NCBI GenBank assembly: GCA_965199865.1
Contig: CBDATU010000011.1
Span: 434,001 to 498,000, forward strand
Reading direction: 5' to 3'
DNA length: 64,000 nucleotides
DNA from: JAPOUP01 sp965199865
GTDB lineage: Bacteria; Pseudomonadota; Alphaproteobacteria; Rhodobacterales; Rhodobacteraceae
Shown: positions 56,440-64,000 of the stretch, piece after piece
Layout: every line of letters begins with the position of its first letter
Position numbering within the stretch: the stretch's first letter is position 1
Notes under the pieces: generated by a model
The model's database searches: none
What the model was told of the DNA's origin: nothing
The model's input: the letters and a program-made list of their open reading frames with translations, nothing else
Made by a program: the position numbers and the translations under genes

Positions 56440-57133
56440 ATGATGCGTATAAATGCCTGCGTCTTCGATGCATATGGTACGCTCTTCGATGTGACGGCGG
56501 CCGCACGGGAAGCCGCCGCGGAGCCAGGACGCGATGCCTTCTCGTCTGTCTGGCAGAATGTTGCGTCAGACTGGCGGGCGAAGCAGCTGCAGTACACCTG
56601 GCTGCGCAGCATTGCCAACGCGCATGCCGACTTCTGGAGCGTCACGCAGGACGGGCTAGACTGGGCACTTGAAGCCTCGGGTCTCGAAGACCCGGAACTT
56701 CGGGAGCGCCTGCTGGGCACTGTATTTCGAGCTTTCGGCCTATCCTGAAGTTTTGGAATACGCTGACAGCGCTCAGAAGGGCGGGGCTTTGCCACAGCCA
56801 TCCTGTCAAATGGCGAGCGGAGAATGCTTCAGGGTGCGGTCGAAAGCGCCGGAATCGCGGATCTGCTGGACGATGTCCTGAGCGTCGACGAGGTTGGCGT
56901 CTTCAAGCCTCATAGAAGTGTTTACGAATTGGTTGGCAAACGTTTCGACACAGAACCTGATGAGGTTCTGTTTGTTTTCATCGAACGGATGGGATGCGGC
57001 CCATGCAGCAGGGTTCGGGTTCCGGACAATCTGGGTCAACCGTGCGGGTGAGCCTTTGGACCGACTGCCCTGGAAGCCGCAGCATGTGTTGCCAAACCTT
57101 TCGGAGGTACCGTGCATTGTGGGTGCGGAATGA
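56440..57133 (+). pseudogene. Haloacid dehalogenase type II, frameshifted
   Basis: The first part reads as a normal L-2-haloacid dehalogenase: ACVFDAYGTLFDVTAAA with the nucleophilic Asp, then WRAKQLQYTWLRSIANAHAD. Near 56725 the frame shifts to FELSAYPEVLEYADSAQKGG. Near 56785 it shifts again (ILSNGERRMLQ, then ESAGIADLLDDVLSVDEVGV, FKPHRSVYELV). Near 56970 it shifts a third time (NGWDAAHAAGFGFRTIWVNR). All catalytic motifs persist, so decay is recent or the indels are sequence errors. The downstream hydrolase overlaps its end. Confidence 0.85.
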
Positions 57134-57963
57134 TCCATAGATTCGAGACCCATGACGGCCTCACACTTGCGTTTCGTGACCAGGGGATGGGTCTTCCGCT
57201 GCTATGCCTGTCAGGCCTCACCCGGAATTCCACGGATTTTGACTATCTTGCGCTACATCTTCCCGATGTTCGTCTGATCCGGCTGGACTATCGCGGCCGT
57301 GGCGAATCCGAATGGGCCGATCCGTCGACATATACCATTGCGGTCGAAACCCAGGACGCGCTGGCCCTTCTTGATCATCTGGAAGTGGACGCCGCAGCCG
57401 TTATCGGCACTTCCCGTGGTGGACTGATCGCGATGACGCTTGCGGCGACTTCGGGACGCCGACTTCTCGGCGTCTGTCTCAATGATATCGGCCCGGTGAT
57501 CGATGATGACGGGCTTAACCAGATCCGTGGATATATCGGAAAGAATCCACCTGAAGTTTCGCTACCTGAACTGGCGGTGATGCGTTCTCAGCTGATGAAT
57601 GGCTTCGCCAACGTTCCGGAATCCCGTTGGCTGGAAGAGGCCCGGAAGCACTTCGTCGATACGGGATGCGGAATCGCCATCAACTACGATCCGGACCTCG
57701 CACGGATATTCGATGAGCCGCCAGACGGCACAGTATCGGCGAAAACGGATCTCTGGCCGATGTTTGACGCGCTGGAAGGTCTGCCGCTGGCGCTGTTGAG
57801 GGGAGAGAATTCCAATATTCTGTCGGCTGCGACAGCCGCTGAAATGTGCCGTCGTCGTCCTGACATGATTCATCGGGAGATTCCTGACCGGGGTCATGTG
57901 CCGTTTCTCGATGAGCCGGAATCTCTCGAAGCCATCCACACCTGGCTGGCGGGAATGGCATGA
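57130..57963 (+). CDS. Alpha/beta hydrolase
   Basis: A 277-residue alpha/beta hydrolase with LLCLSGLTRNSTDF (oxyanion side), the nucleophile elbow GTSRGGLIAMTLA, RLDYRGRGESEWAD, and a late His in DRGHVPFLDEPESLEAIH. Substrate unknown. The ATG at 57130 overlaps the stop of the broken dehalogenase, and its own stop overlaps the broken dehydratase start (ATGA), so it is the only intact gene of a three-gene operon. Confidence 0.88.
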   Translation: MIHRFETHDGLTLAFRDQGMGLPLLCLSGLTRNSTDFDYLALHLPDVRLIRLDYRGRGESEWADPSTYTIAVETQDALALLDHLEVDAAAVIGTSRGGLIAMTLAATSGRRLLGVCLNDIGPVIDDDGLNQIRGYIGKNPPEVSLPELAVMRSQLMNGFANVPESRWLEEARKHFVDTGCGIAINYDPDLARIFDEPPDGTVSAKTDLWPMFDALEGLPLALLRGENSNILSAATAAEMCRRRPDMIHREIPDRGHVPFLDEPESLEAIHTWLAGMA

Positions 57964-58947
57964 ACATCGAATCGATCGAAGCTGCCGCAAAGCGGCTGCA
58001 TGGGCGCGCACGCCGCACGCCCAATGCTGCATTCACGGGCTCCTGGACCGCATTGCCGGACGTCGAGTGCTGGTAAAGGCGGAGTGCCTTCAGCATACGG
58101 GGAGCTTCAAGGTTCCGTGGGGGTTGGTCAGCGGTATCGGCACTGCCCTCTGAATTGCGCTCAAAGGGCGTTATCGCGATTTCCAGCGGAAACCACGCCC
58201 AGGGCGTCGCCCTTTCGGCGCGCTGCCATGGGATTCCTGCCGTCATCGTCATGCCCAGGGGACGCGCCAAAGATGAAAATCGACAACACCCGCGCGTTTG
58301 GGGCGGAGGTCGTGCTATATGATCGGGCGGGCGGAGAAAGCCGTGATGCAGTGGGTGAAGCGCTCGCGAAGAAGCGGGGGCTAACGCTGATTCATCCTTT
58401 TAACGAACCGCAGGTGGTCGCCGGACAGGGGACGGTAGGACTGGAGATCGCGGATCAGGCCAGGGAGTTCGGCGTCTCAAGGGCCGATGTGTTGGTCAAC
58501 TGCGGAGGAGGTGGGCTGACTGGGGGCATCGCGCTTGCATTGGAGGCCAGAGCGCCTGGATTGCGGCCGCGGCCAGTCGAGCCATTTGGGTTTGATGATG
58601 TGACTCGGTCATTGGTGTCAGGCAGAATCGAATCCAATGAGACGGCGTCTGGATCGATCTGCGATGCGATTCTTACCGAATCTCCTGGAGAGGTCACGTT
58701 TCCCATCCTTCGGAAGCTTTGCGGACCTGGCATTGTCGTGAGTGATGAGGAGTGCCTCAATGCCTTGGCCTCCGCGTTTGCATGCCTGAAGATCGTAGTC
58801 GAACCCGGTGGGGCCGCCGCACTTGCGGCGGCGCTTTTTCATCCAGATGCGGTTGAGGGCGACACGGTTATCGTCGTGGCAACTGGTGGCAATGTGGAAC
58901 CTTCGCTGTTCGCCAGCGCTCTCAACACCTATGGAAACGGGGCATGA
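57960..58947 (+). pseudogene. Threonine/serine dehydratase, frameshifted
   Basis: A PLP-dependent fold-II dehydratase of the threonine ammonia-lyase type. The start at 57960 gives MNIESIEAAAKRLHGRARRT, then loses frame near 58022. Successive frames give LVKAECLQHTGSFKV (the PLP Lys), GVIAISSGNHAQGVALSARC and, from about 58268, an open stretch to 58947 (KMKIDNTRAFGAEVV, LVNCGGGGLTGGIALALE, VEPGGAAALAAALFH). At least three indels separate the parts. The intact protein would be about 325 residues. Confidence 0.85.
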
Positions 58948-59514
58948 ATGGGTCTTTTGCCAGGGCCGCTGGTGCTCATTTTTGCGGCGATCATGGCGGC
59001 AGAGAGCGGAACCGTTGCTCTAAGACACGCTGCCAGCTTGTCCGTAACGCGTGGCAACCACCCGGTTTTCCTTGATTTTCGTGAACTGGCTTTCGATCCG
59101 GTTTCTTCAGCCGTGTATCTCATGGGACACGCTGTCTTCCCTTCATCGGGCAGGACCGCGACCGGAACACCGCGTCCGTCCTGCAGTCAGGCTTTGCCCG
59201 GCAATGGGGGCAATCCCGGGCATGGAACATCATTGCCCTCCGGAGTAGGGCCTGAATGCGGGTGTCGGAAGGCCTCCGCGCCATCACAGCTTCGGCATGA
59301 AAGGGCCTTCAGCATATCGATTTTCCCGCAATCCGGTGCCTGCATGATGAAGGTCCTGCCTTGGGACTCACAATTCCTGTCCTGACACCGATGACGGACG
59401 CCGCCGGAATTCAGGTGGTTTGCCGCAAAGGCACGTATTTGGCAGCGACCGCCACAGGTTGGTTTCAGTGACATCCAAGCCGCGGCCGAGAGGGAGACAG
59501 AGGTAGCTACGGAA
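58948..59514. other. Stretch with no supported gene
   Basis: A 145-codon frame starts right after the broken dehydratase (58948) with a hydrophobic beginning, but nothing in it resembles a known family, and an overlapping minus-strand frame is equally long. I do not call either. Confidence 0.3.
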
Positions 59515-59543
59515 GGGGATTATATAGCTGACTGAAACCAGCG

Positions 59544-59732
59544 TCATTTATCTGATGGCGGTTTCTTCTGGGCCGGTTTTGGCCGCTGCATGAGAAGGGC
59601 TTTCCCGACCATCTGCGGTGTCGCCCCTATGTAGCGTGGATTGGAGACGATGACTTTGCGCTTCGCCCGCATCCTGTTACCGGTCATGATCCGTGCTTTC
59701 ATCTTTGCATCCATAATTTCTCCCTCATTCAT
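59544..59732 (-). CDS. Small basic protein of the IS1595 transposon
   Basis: A 62-residue, strongly basic protein (MKARIMTGNRMRAKRKVIVS, then ATPQMVGKALLMQRPKPAQK). Its ATG overlaps the methyltransferase stop (ATGA), so translation is probably coupled, and its stop lies 6 nt from the inverted repeat. I recognise no family. Charge and position suggest nucleic-acid binding, perhaps regulation or help in transposition; that is inference. Confidence 0.55.
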   Translation of the reverse strand: MNEGEIMDAKMKARIMTGNRMRAKRKVIVSNPRYIGATPQMVGKALLMQRPKPAQKKPPSDK

Positions 59733-61090
59733 GCGGCCAGTTTTGCCTTCAGGTATTCCATGCCCCTGTCACCCTTGACCGAGTTGCAGTGACCACACAG
59801 GAGCTGAAGGTTGTCGATATGATCCGTTCCCCCCTTTGACCGTGGGATGATATGGTCAACGGTGAGGTTGCGGAGCTTGAAATGTGTTTCGCATGCGTTG
59901 CAGTATCCGCCCTGCTCTCCATACAGAAGCCGCTTGTTCTTCGCATCATTGTAGCTGAGCAGTTGGCCGATATCGGTACGATGCGGAATGTCCATTCGGT
60001 GAGCGACCGTCTTATGCGCGAAAATGCCGAGCTCGTCCTTCAGCCGTGACAGAACGAGGCTCGCAGCCTTCGGCGATATGTCTATCCCCACCCATTGCCG
60101 GTGCAGTTCCTGCGCGGCTATGCAGGCCGTCGCACAGCCGCAGAATGGGTCCAGAACGATATCGCCTTCATCCGTACTGGCGGCGATCATGCGCTGTACT
60201 AGTTCCTTCGGTTTCTGTGTTGGATATCCTGTGAGTTCCCTTCCAGATGCGCGAGAGATATCCGTCCACAGGCATGAAAGAGGTTTTCCGGGATTATCTT
60301 CTAGATAAACCTTGCGTCTGGGAACGCTTCCCCTTTTCGGCCAGTGAATCCGTCCTTCCTTTTCCAGCTGATTCAGACGCTTTTTCGGAAACTTCCAGAC
60401 ATCGGAGATTCCCTTCCAAGTGTAATTGTATCCACCGCCAGACAGAGTGCGGGCATGTAGGGGAGACGTTGTATACTTTCCTCGCGCATCTTCGTTTTTG
60501 TAGCGTGTCTTGATGTCCGATTCCGATAGAGGGATCCGAATGGAGTTCCACTTCGCACCCTTACCCGCGTAAAACAGAATAATGTCAGTAACACGTCCAA
60601 ATCGTGACGCATCGTTGTGAGAGCCATACCTCTGCCATGTAATCTCATTCCGAAAGTTCCCCTTCCCGAACACCGCGTCCATGACCAGTTTCAGGTAGTG
60701 GCTCATGGTCGGGTCGCAGTGCAGGTATATGCTGCCCGTCGGCTTCAGGATCCTTTTCATCTCAAGCAGTCTTACCGCCATGTAGATCAGGTATGACTTG
60801 TCACTCCCCGTCATGGCCGCGTGGATAACCCTGTTCAGCCTCGGGTGCTTTGCATCGATCAGGTCCAGCCAGGCCACGTCCACGTCCTTCAGCGTCCACG
60901 TGTCCCTGAAGGCCGCTCCGGCGGCCTTGCTTCCGATGGGTGCTGCATAGTTGGCATCGGAATTAAAGGGTGGGTCAAGATAGATCATGTCAACCGATCC
61001 CGTGTTCATACCCCTCATGATCGGGAGATTGTCGCCGGTCCATATCGTCTGGTTCACGAAATTCGGGGGGGGGGGGGGAGTGGCGCTCAT
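59729..61090 (-). CDS. DNA methyltransferase fused to an HNH domain, with a poly-C tract near the start
   Basis: A 453-residue protein. The N-terminal ~350 residues are a beta-type N6-adenine or N4-cytosine methyltransferase: catalytic DPPF (39-42) and AdoMet-binding DPFCGCA (314-320), with YPTQKPKELVQRMI before it. The C-terminal ~60 residues form an HNH module: CNAC (397-400), VDHIIPRSKGG with His413, and NLQLLCGHCN (Asn427, His434). Codons 5-9 are all Pro, encoded by CCC CCC CCC CCC CCG, containing 14 consecutive C. The start overlaps the transposase stop. Slippage by one base would truncate the protein at once, leaving the transposase intact. The HNH could nick DNA or only assist binding. 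Confidence 0.92.
   Translation of the reverse strand: MSATPPPPPNFVNQTIWTGDNLPIMRGMNTGSVDMIYLDPPFNSDANYAAPIGSKAAGAAFRDTWTLKDVDVAWLDLIDAKHPRLNRVIHAAMTGSDKSYLIYMAVRLLEMKRILKPTGSIYLHCDPTMSHYLKLVMDAVFGKGNFRNEITWQRYGSHNDASRFGRVTDIILFYAGKGAKWNSIRIPLSESDIKTRYKNEDARGKYTTSPLHARTLSGGGYNYTWKGISDVWKFPKKRLNQLEKEGRIHWPKRGSVPRRKVYLEDNPGKPLSCLWTDISRASGRELTGYPTQKPKELVQRMIAASTDEGDIVLDPFCGCATACIAAQELHRQWVGIDISPKAASLVLSRLKDELGIFAHKTVAHRMDIPHRTDIGQLLSYNDAKNKRLLYGEQGGYCNACETHFKLRNLTVDHIIPRSKGGTDHIDNLQLLCGHCNSVKGDRGMEYLKAKLAA
61065..61078 (+). repeat. Homopolymer of 14 G (14 C on the coding strand)
   Basis: A run of 14 G on the plus strand lies 10 nt inside the methyltransferase start. The current length keeps the frame open. 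Runs of this length in 5' coding regions are classic slipped-strand phase-variation sites; it is also a spot prone to sequencing error. Confidence 0.95.
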
Positions 61091-62055
61091 GACCGAGCGC
61101 CAGACGAAAGACCGTTATCGGCGGTCAGGTCTCTGTACATCAACCGCCTGCCCACCATTCCGGCCACGACCGATCCCATCTGGTCAATCGTGTCCTGCTC
61201 ACGGACGTTGTGCCTTCCCGAAAATTCGTTGACGTAACGCTGGAGATGCTTGGGCGACATCTTGTGGTAGACGCCCTTGTGACCGCGCCTGAACATCGAC
61301 CAGAACGACTCCATGCCGTTGGTGTGAACGTCGTCGCGCACGTATTCGCCGGTTGAATGGCTCACGCTCTCATGTGGCCTGTCGATGCCGACATAGGCTC
61401 TCGCGTCGTCGGTATAGACCTGCGTTTCGGGTTTGGTGCGCTCCTCCACGAAGCCCTGCAGCGTCTTCGCCTTCGTGTCCGGCACCACCTTTGCCGATAC
61501 CTCGTTGGTCTCCCTGTCCTTCACGCCAACCACGGCGGTTTTCCCGACCGCGCCGCGTCCGGCGTTCAGTCTGTCTTTCGCGTGCCTGTTCTTCTCAAGG
61601 CCACCCATATAGGCTTCATCGGCTTCCACCGGCCCGGCCAGCAGTTCCTGCCGCTGGCATGCCCACGCCTCCCTGATGCGGTGCAGCATGAACCATGCCG
61701 TCTTCTGCGTCACCCTGATATCACGGTGCAGCTTCATGCTGGACACGCCTTTCAGGCTGGTCATTTCGAGATAGATGGCGAAAACCCATTTGCGCAGCGG
61801 AACCCGCGAACGCTCCAGAACCGTTCCTATGCGGACGGAAAACGCTCTCTGGCAACCGGAACAGTAATAGGGAAGGCCAGAGGTCTTCGCCGCCAGATGC
61901 GTATTTGCGCAGCCACAGCGCGGGCAGCGGCGTCCATCAGGCCAGACAAGGCTTTCAAACCATTTCGTTGCCGAATTCTCGTCCGGAAACATGTCGGCAA
62001 GCTCAATCAGGCTGATGCCTTCCCGATGCGATTTACCCGGCGCTTTCCCTGTCAT
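61087..62055 (-). CDS. IS1595-family transposase
   Basis: A 322-residue, apparently intact transposase. The N-terminal zinc ribbon has CPRCGC and CSGCQ (C44, C47, C65, C68). The catalytic domain shows VEADEAYMGG (Asp146), YTDDARAY (Asp216) and HTNGMESFWSMFRRGHKGVY (Asn246 and Glu249 region), the DDE/DDN core of the family. The start at 62055 lies about 50 nt inside the right inverted repeat. It is the first gene of the three-gene transposon operon; a decayed relative lies at 29640-30536. Confidence 0.95.
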   Translation of the reverse strand: MTGKAPGKSHREGISLIELADMFPDENSATKWFESLVWPDGRRCPRCGCANTHLAAKTSGLPYYCSGCQRAFSVRIGTVLERSRVPLRKWVFAIYLEMTSLKGVSSMKLHRDIRVTQKTAWFMLHRIREAWACQRQELLAGPVEADEAYMGGLEKNRHAKDRLNAGRGAVGKTAVVGVKDRETNEVSAKVVPDTKAKTLQGFVEERTKPETQVYTDDARAYVGIDRPHESVSHSTGEYVRDDVHTNGMESFWSMFRRGHKGVYHKMSPKHLQRYVNEFSGRHNVREQDTIDQMGSVVAGMVGRRLMYRDLTADNGLSSGARS

Positions 62056-62126
62056 GACAATCCCCTGATTCGGTTTCTGGCATCAGCGTATAGCCTCAGT
62101 GGATTTCAGTCAAGTATATAATCCCC

Positions 62127-62720
62127 AAAACAAGATATGGAAATGTGGAGCAAGCTCCAGGCAGATGCGGCCCAGAGTATTTTCATGCTGCAACCCTCCC
62201 TTCGAAGGAATCGCTCACCCAGACATCCACTTCCACGCATCGGCGGCCAGAAAGCCTCCAGTGATTCCTTCAGGGGACCAGCCGCGTCCTCCATATACCG
62301 CTCCGCAGCGCCTGATGAATCCCGCAGCCACGTTTCCGGCTCGCTTCACCCTACGGGCAGGACAAAGGCCCTCCGGGTCCTGAAGGCCCTGAAGGCGTTT
62401 GCCGCAGATGGGTTTCCGGCAAACATCGCATGGACCCTCGAATGACGCCGGCCTAACCGGATCGGAACACCATCAGCGACGCCCCGGCACCCGATATTCC
62501 CGCGAAGCAACGTCAGCCATACATTGGTACACAGGCCCAGATGCTGGATGAGGGCTGTATCCTGAGCAGACGTCCTGCGAAGGCGGATCGGGCGAGCTTC
62601 CGGACGACACGCGGCACTGACGCCTACTCCTTGGGGAATGCGCCCTGTCCACGCTTGCACTTCGCCTTGACGCTGCTATCACGCATGGAAGACGCCCAAC
62701 CAGCCCAAGGGATTCCTTCC
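62127..62720. other. Gene-poor stretch upstream of transketolase
   Basis: About 590 nt with two overlapping open frames on opposite strands (62137-62445 plus, 62346-62660 minus) that match nothing I know. TTGCAC and TTGACG boxes near 62655-62672 may belong to the tkt promoter. Confidence 0.35.
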
Positions 62721-64000
62721 GTGGAGCTATCCAATCTTAAAGAAAGACATCCTGATCACTGGATGAGAGCTGCCGCGATCCGATCGCTTGCCATTGATGC
62801 CGTCGCCGCTGCGAAATCAGGCCATACCGGCATGCCCATCGGTATGGCGGACGTGGCCACGGTGCTGTTCGAGAAGCATCTCAGGTTTGACGCCTCGGCA
62901 CCGGACTGGCCTGACCGCGACAGATTCATTCTAAGCGCCGGCCATGGCTCGATGCTGCTATATTCACTGCTGCACCTGACCGGTTACGCGGACATGACGC
63001 TCGAACAGATCAGGAATTTCCGCCAGTGGAATTCCGTCACCGCCGGACATCCCGAATTCGGACATGCCATTGGAATCGAGACCACCACAGGCCCGCTTGG
63101 CCAGGGCCTCGCAAATTCGGTTGGCTTTGCGCTGGCCGAGGAGGTGCTGCGCGCCCGATACGGGTCGGCCATAGTGGATCACCGCACCTATGTCATCGCC
63201 GGTGACGGCTGCCTGATGGAGGGAGTGAGCCAGGAAGCCATCACCCTTGCCGGCCGGCAGCGCCTTGGACGGCTGACCGTGTTCTGGGATAACAACAACA
63301 TCACCATTGATGGCCATGTCGGCCTGGCGGACATCACTGACCAGATTTCCCGTTTCAGGGCGTCTGGATGGCATGTACAGGAAATCAACGGCCATGATCC
63401 TGAAGCCATCGAAAACGCGATCGGCACGGCCAGGGAAAGCGACAGGCCCTCCATGATCGCCTGCCGCACCCATATCGCCCTAGGTCATGCCGCGCAGGAT
63501 ACAGCCAAAGGCCATGGCGCACTCACCGACGCGGGCCAGAATGCCGAAGCCAAGAAGAACTATGGCTGGAACCAGGACGCCTTTACGATTCCCGACGACA
63601 TAAAGGCACAGTGGCAGGAGATCGGTCGCCGTGGCGTTGCCGATCGCCTGGCCTGGGAACAGCGGTTCGCTAAGCTTTCCAGACGACGTCAGGCCCAGTT
63701 TCGCCTTGAACAGGAAGGCGGCGTATCCAGGAGGCTCGCCCCCGCGATCCGACGCCTCAAGGCCGGTCTATCCGAAACCGCACCAAAGCTCGCCACCCGC
63801 TCCGCAAGCGAACGGGCACTGGAAGTCATCAACCGGATCATGGACGAGACCATCGGCGGTTCAGCTGACTTGACGGGCTCGAACAACACCAGGACGGAGA
63901 ATCTTGGGGTGCATACCCCGGAACAGCGAACCGGCCGCTACATTCACTATGGAATCCGCGAACACGGCATGGCCGCCGTCATGAACGGCATGGCATTGCA
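62721..64000 (+). CDS. tkt: Transketolase, 5' part (runs off the window)
   Basis: The first 426 codons of transketolase, a thiamine-diphosphate enzyme of the pentose phosphate pathway. Visible motifs: AAKSGHTGMPIGMADVATVL, LSAGHGSMLLYSLLHLTGY, TTTGPLGQGLANSVGFALAE, and the TPP-binding motif from GDGCLMEGVSQEA to VFWDNNN. The sequence reaches the second domain (GGSADLTGSNNT, HYGIREHGMAAVMNGMAL) at the edge. The GTG at 62721 has AAGGGA upstream; the ATG at 62763 is the alternative. The frame has no stop before 64000. Confidence 0.95.
   Translation, partial: MELSNLKERHPDHWMRAAAIRSLAIDAVAAAKSGHTGMPIGMADVATVLFEKHLRFDASAPDWPDRDRFILSAGHGSMLLYSLLHLTGYADMTLEQIRNFRQWNSVTAGHPEFGHAIGIETTTGPLGQGLANSVGFALAEEVLRARYGSAIVDHRTYVIAGDGCLMEGVSQEAITLAGRQRLGRLTVFWDNNNITIDGHVGLADITDQISRFRASGWHVQEINGHDPEAIENAIGTARESDRPSMIACRTHIALGHAAQDTAKGHGALTDAGQNAEAKKNYGWNQDAFTIPDDIKAQWQEIGRRGVADRLAWEQRFAKLSRRRQAQFRLEQEGGVSRRLAPAIRRLKAGLSETAPKLATRSASERALEVINRIMDETIGGSADLTGSNNTRTENLGVHTPEQRTGRYIHYGIREHGMAAVMNGMAL

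Larger units (their letters stand above)
59515..62126 (-). mobile_element. IS1595-family transposon carrying a methyltransferase-HNH passenger
   Basis: A 2612-bp element. The ends read GGGGATTATATA..TGACTGAAA in inverted orientation (59515-59537 and 62104-62126), matching at 21 of 23 positions. Inside, on one strand, are transposase, methyltransferase-HNH and a small ORF, each overlapping the next by 4 nt, with almost no spare DNA. IS1595 members with passenger genes are known. I see no clear 8-bp target duplication (CTACGGAA on the left, AAAACAAG on the right), so it may be old at this site or rearranged. Confidence 0.88.

Noticed and set aside
58948..59385. 145-codon frame after the broken dehydratase
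   Set aside because: Hydrophobic start only; no similarity and an equally long frame on the other strand.
1..64000. CRISPR arrays, rRNA, or tRNA genes
   Set aside because: No regularly spaced direct repeats and no rRNA or tRNA-like sequence noticed on reading both strands.

Overview
The window looks like a chromosomal segment of a GC-rich alphaproteobacterium. The evidence is the family make-up (TRAP transport genes, bufferin operon, SdhE, FAD-dependent ThyX, BoxR-type regulation) and codon use. I cannot name a genus. The coding density is uneven: compact catabolic operons alternate with long gene-poor stretches, insertion sequences and genes broken by several frameshifts. That is the pattern of a genome with active mobile elements and ongoing gene decay, although some single-base frameshifts could be sequence errors.

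Layout. 0.1-8 kb holds housekeeping and stress genes: thrS, a bufferin (copper-stress RiPP) operon bufA-bufB-bufC-doxX, an ArsC/Spx-like protein, a cold-shock protein, a YHS protein and thyX. 8.3-9.6 kb holds a shattered parDE toxin-antitoxin pair and the fossil end of an ISAs1-type element. 9.7-16.6 kb is a TRAP transporter (dctPQM) followed by an SDR dehydrogenase, an enoyl-CoA hydratase and a feruloyl-CoA-synthase-like ligase, a probable uptake and CoA-dependent breakdown route for an aromatic acid.

16.8-32.5 kb is a mobile and defence island. It starts with an IS256-type element (54-bp inverted repeats, 8-bp target duplication) interrupted by an IS110-type element. Next come an AAA+ ATPase and subtilisin-like protease pair and a convergent type III restriction-modification system (res-mod). 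It ends with a decayed IS1595 transposase, an ISAs1 element with 18-bp inverted repeats and a 10-bp target duplication, and an orphan RelB-type antitoxin. The island lies between two aromatic-catabolism loci.

33.6-44.9 kb is an aerobic benzoate (box) locus: benzoate-CoA ligase, alpha/beta hydrolase, DUF309 protein, boxC, boxB, a small unrecognised ORF, boxA, a thioesterase and a BoxR-like regulator, followed by a 3-hydroxybenzoate 4-monooxygenase-like gene. BoxD, the aldehyde dehydrogenase of the next step, is not in the window. 45-59 kb mixes intact genes (malonyl-CoA synthetase, glyoxalase I, DUF1194, sdhE, an XRE regulator, aminotransferase, MATE pump, SIS protein, VOC protein, hydrolase) with broken ones (AbiE-type toxin-antitoxin, second DUF1194 copy, haloacid dehalogenase, threonine dehydratase).

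59.5-62.1 kb is the most striking object: a compact 2.6-kb IS1595-type transposon whose inverted repeats enclose the transposase, a DNA methyltransferase fused to an HNH domain, and a small basic protein, all overlapping by 4 nt. The methyltransferase carries a run of 14 C at codons 5-9, just after its start, so it is a candidate phase-variable epigenetic switch travelling on a transposon. The window ends inside a transketolase gene.
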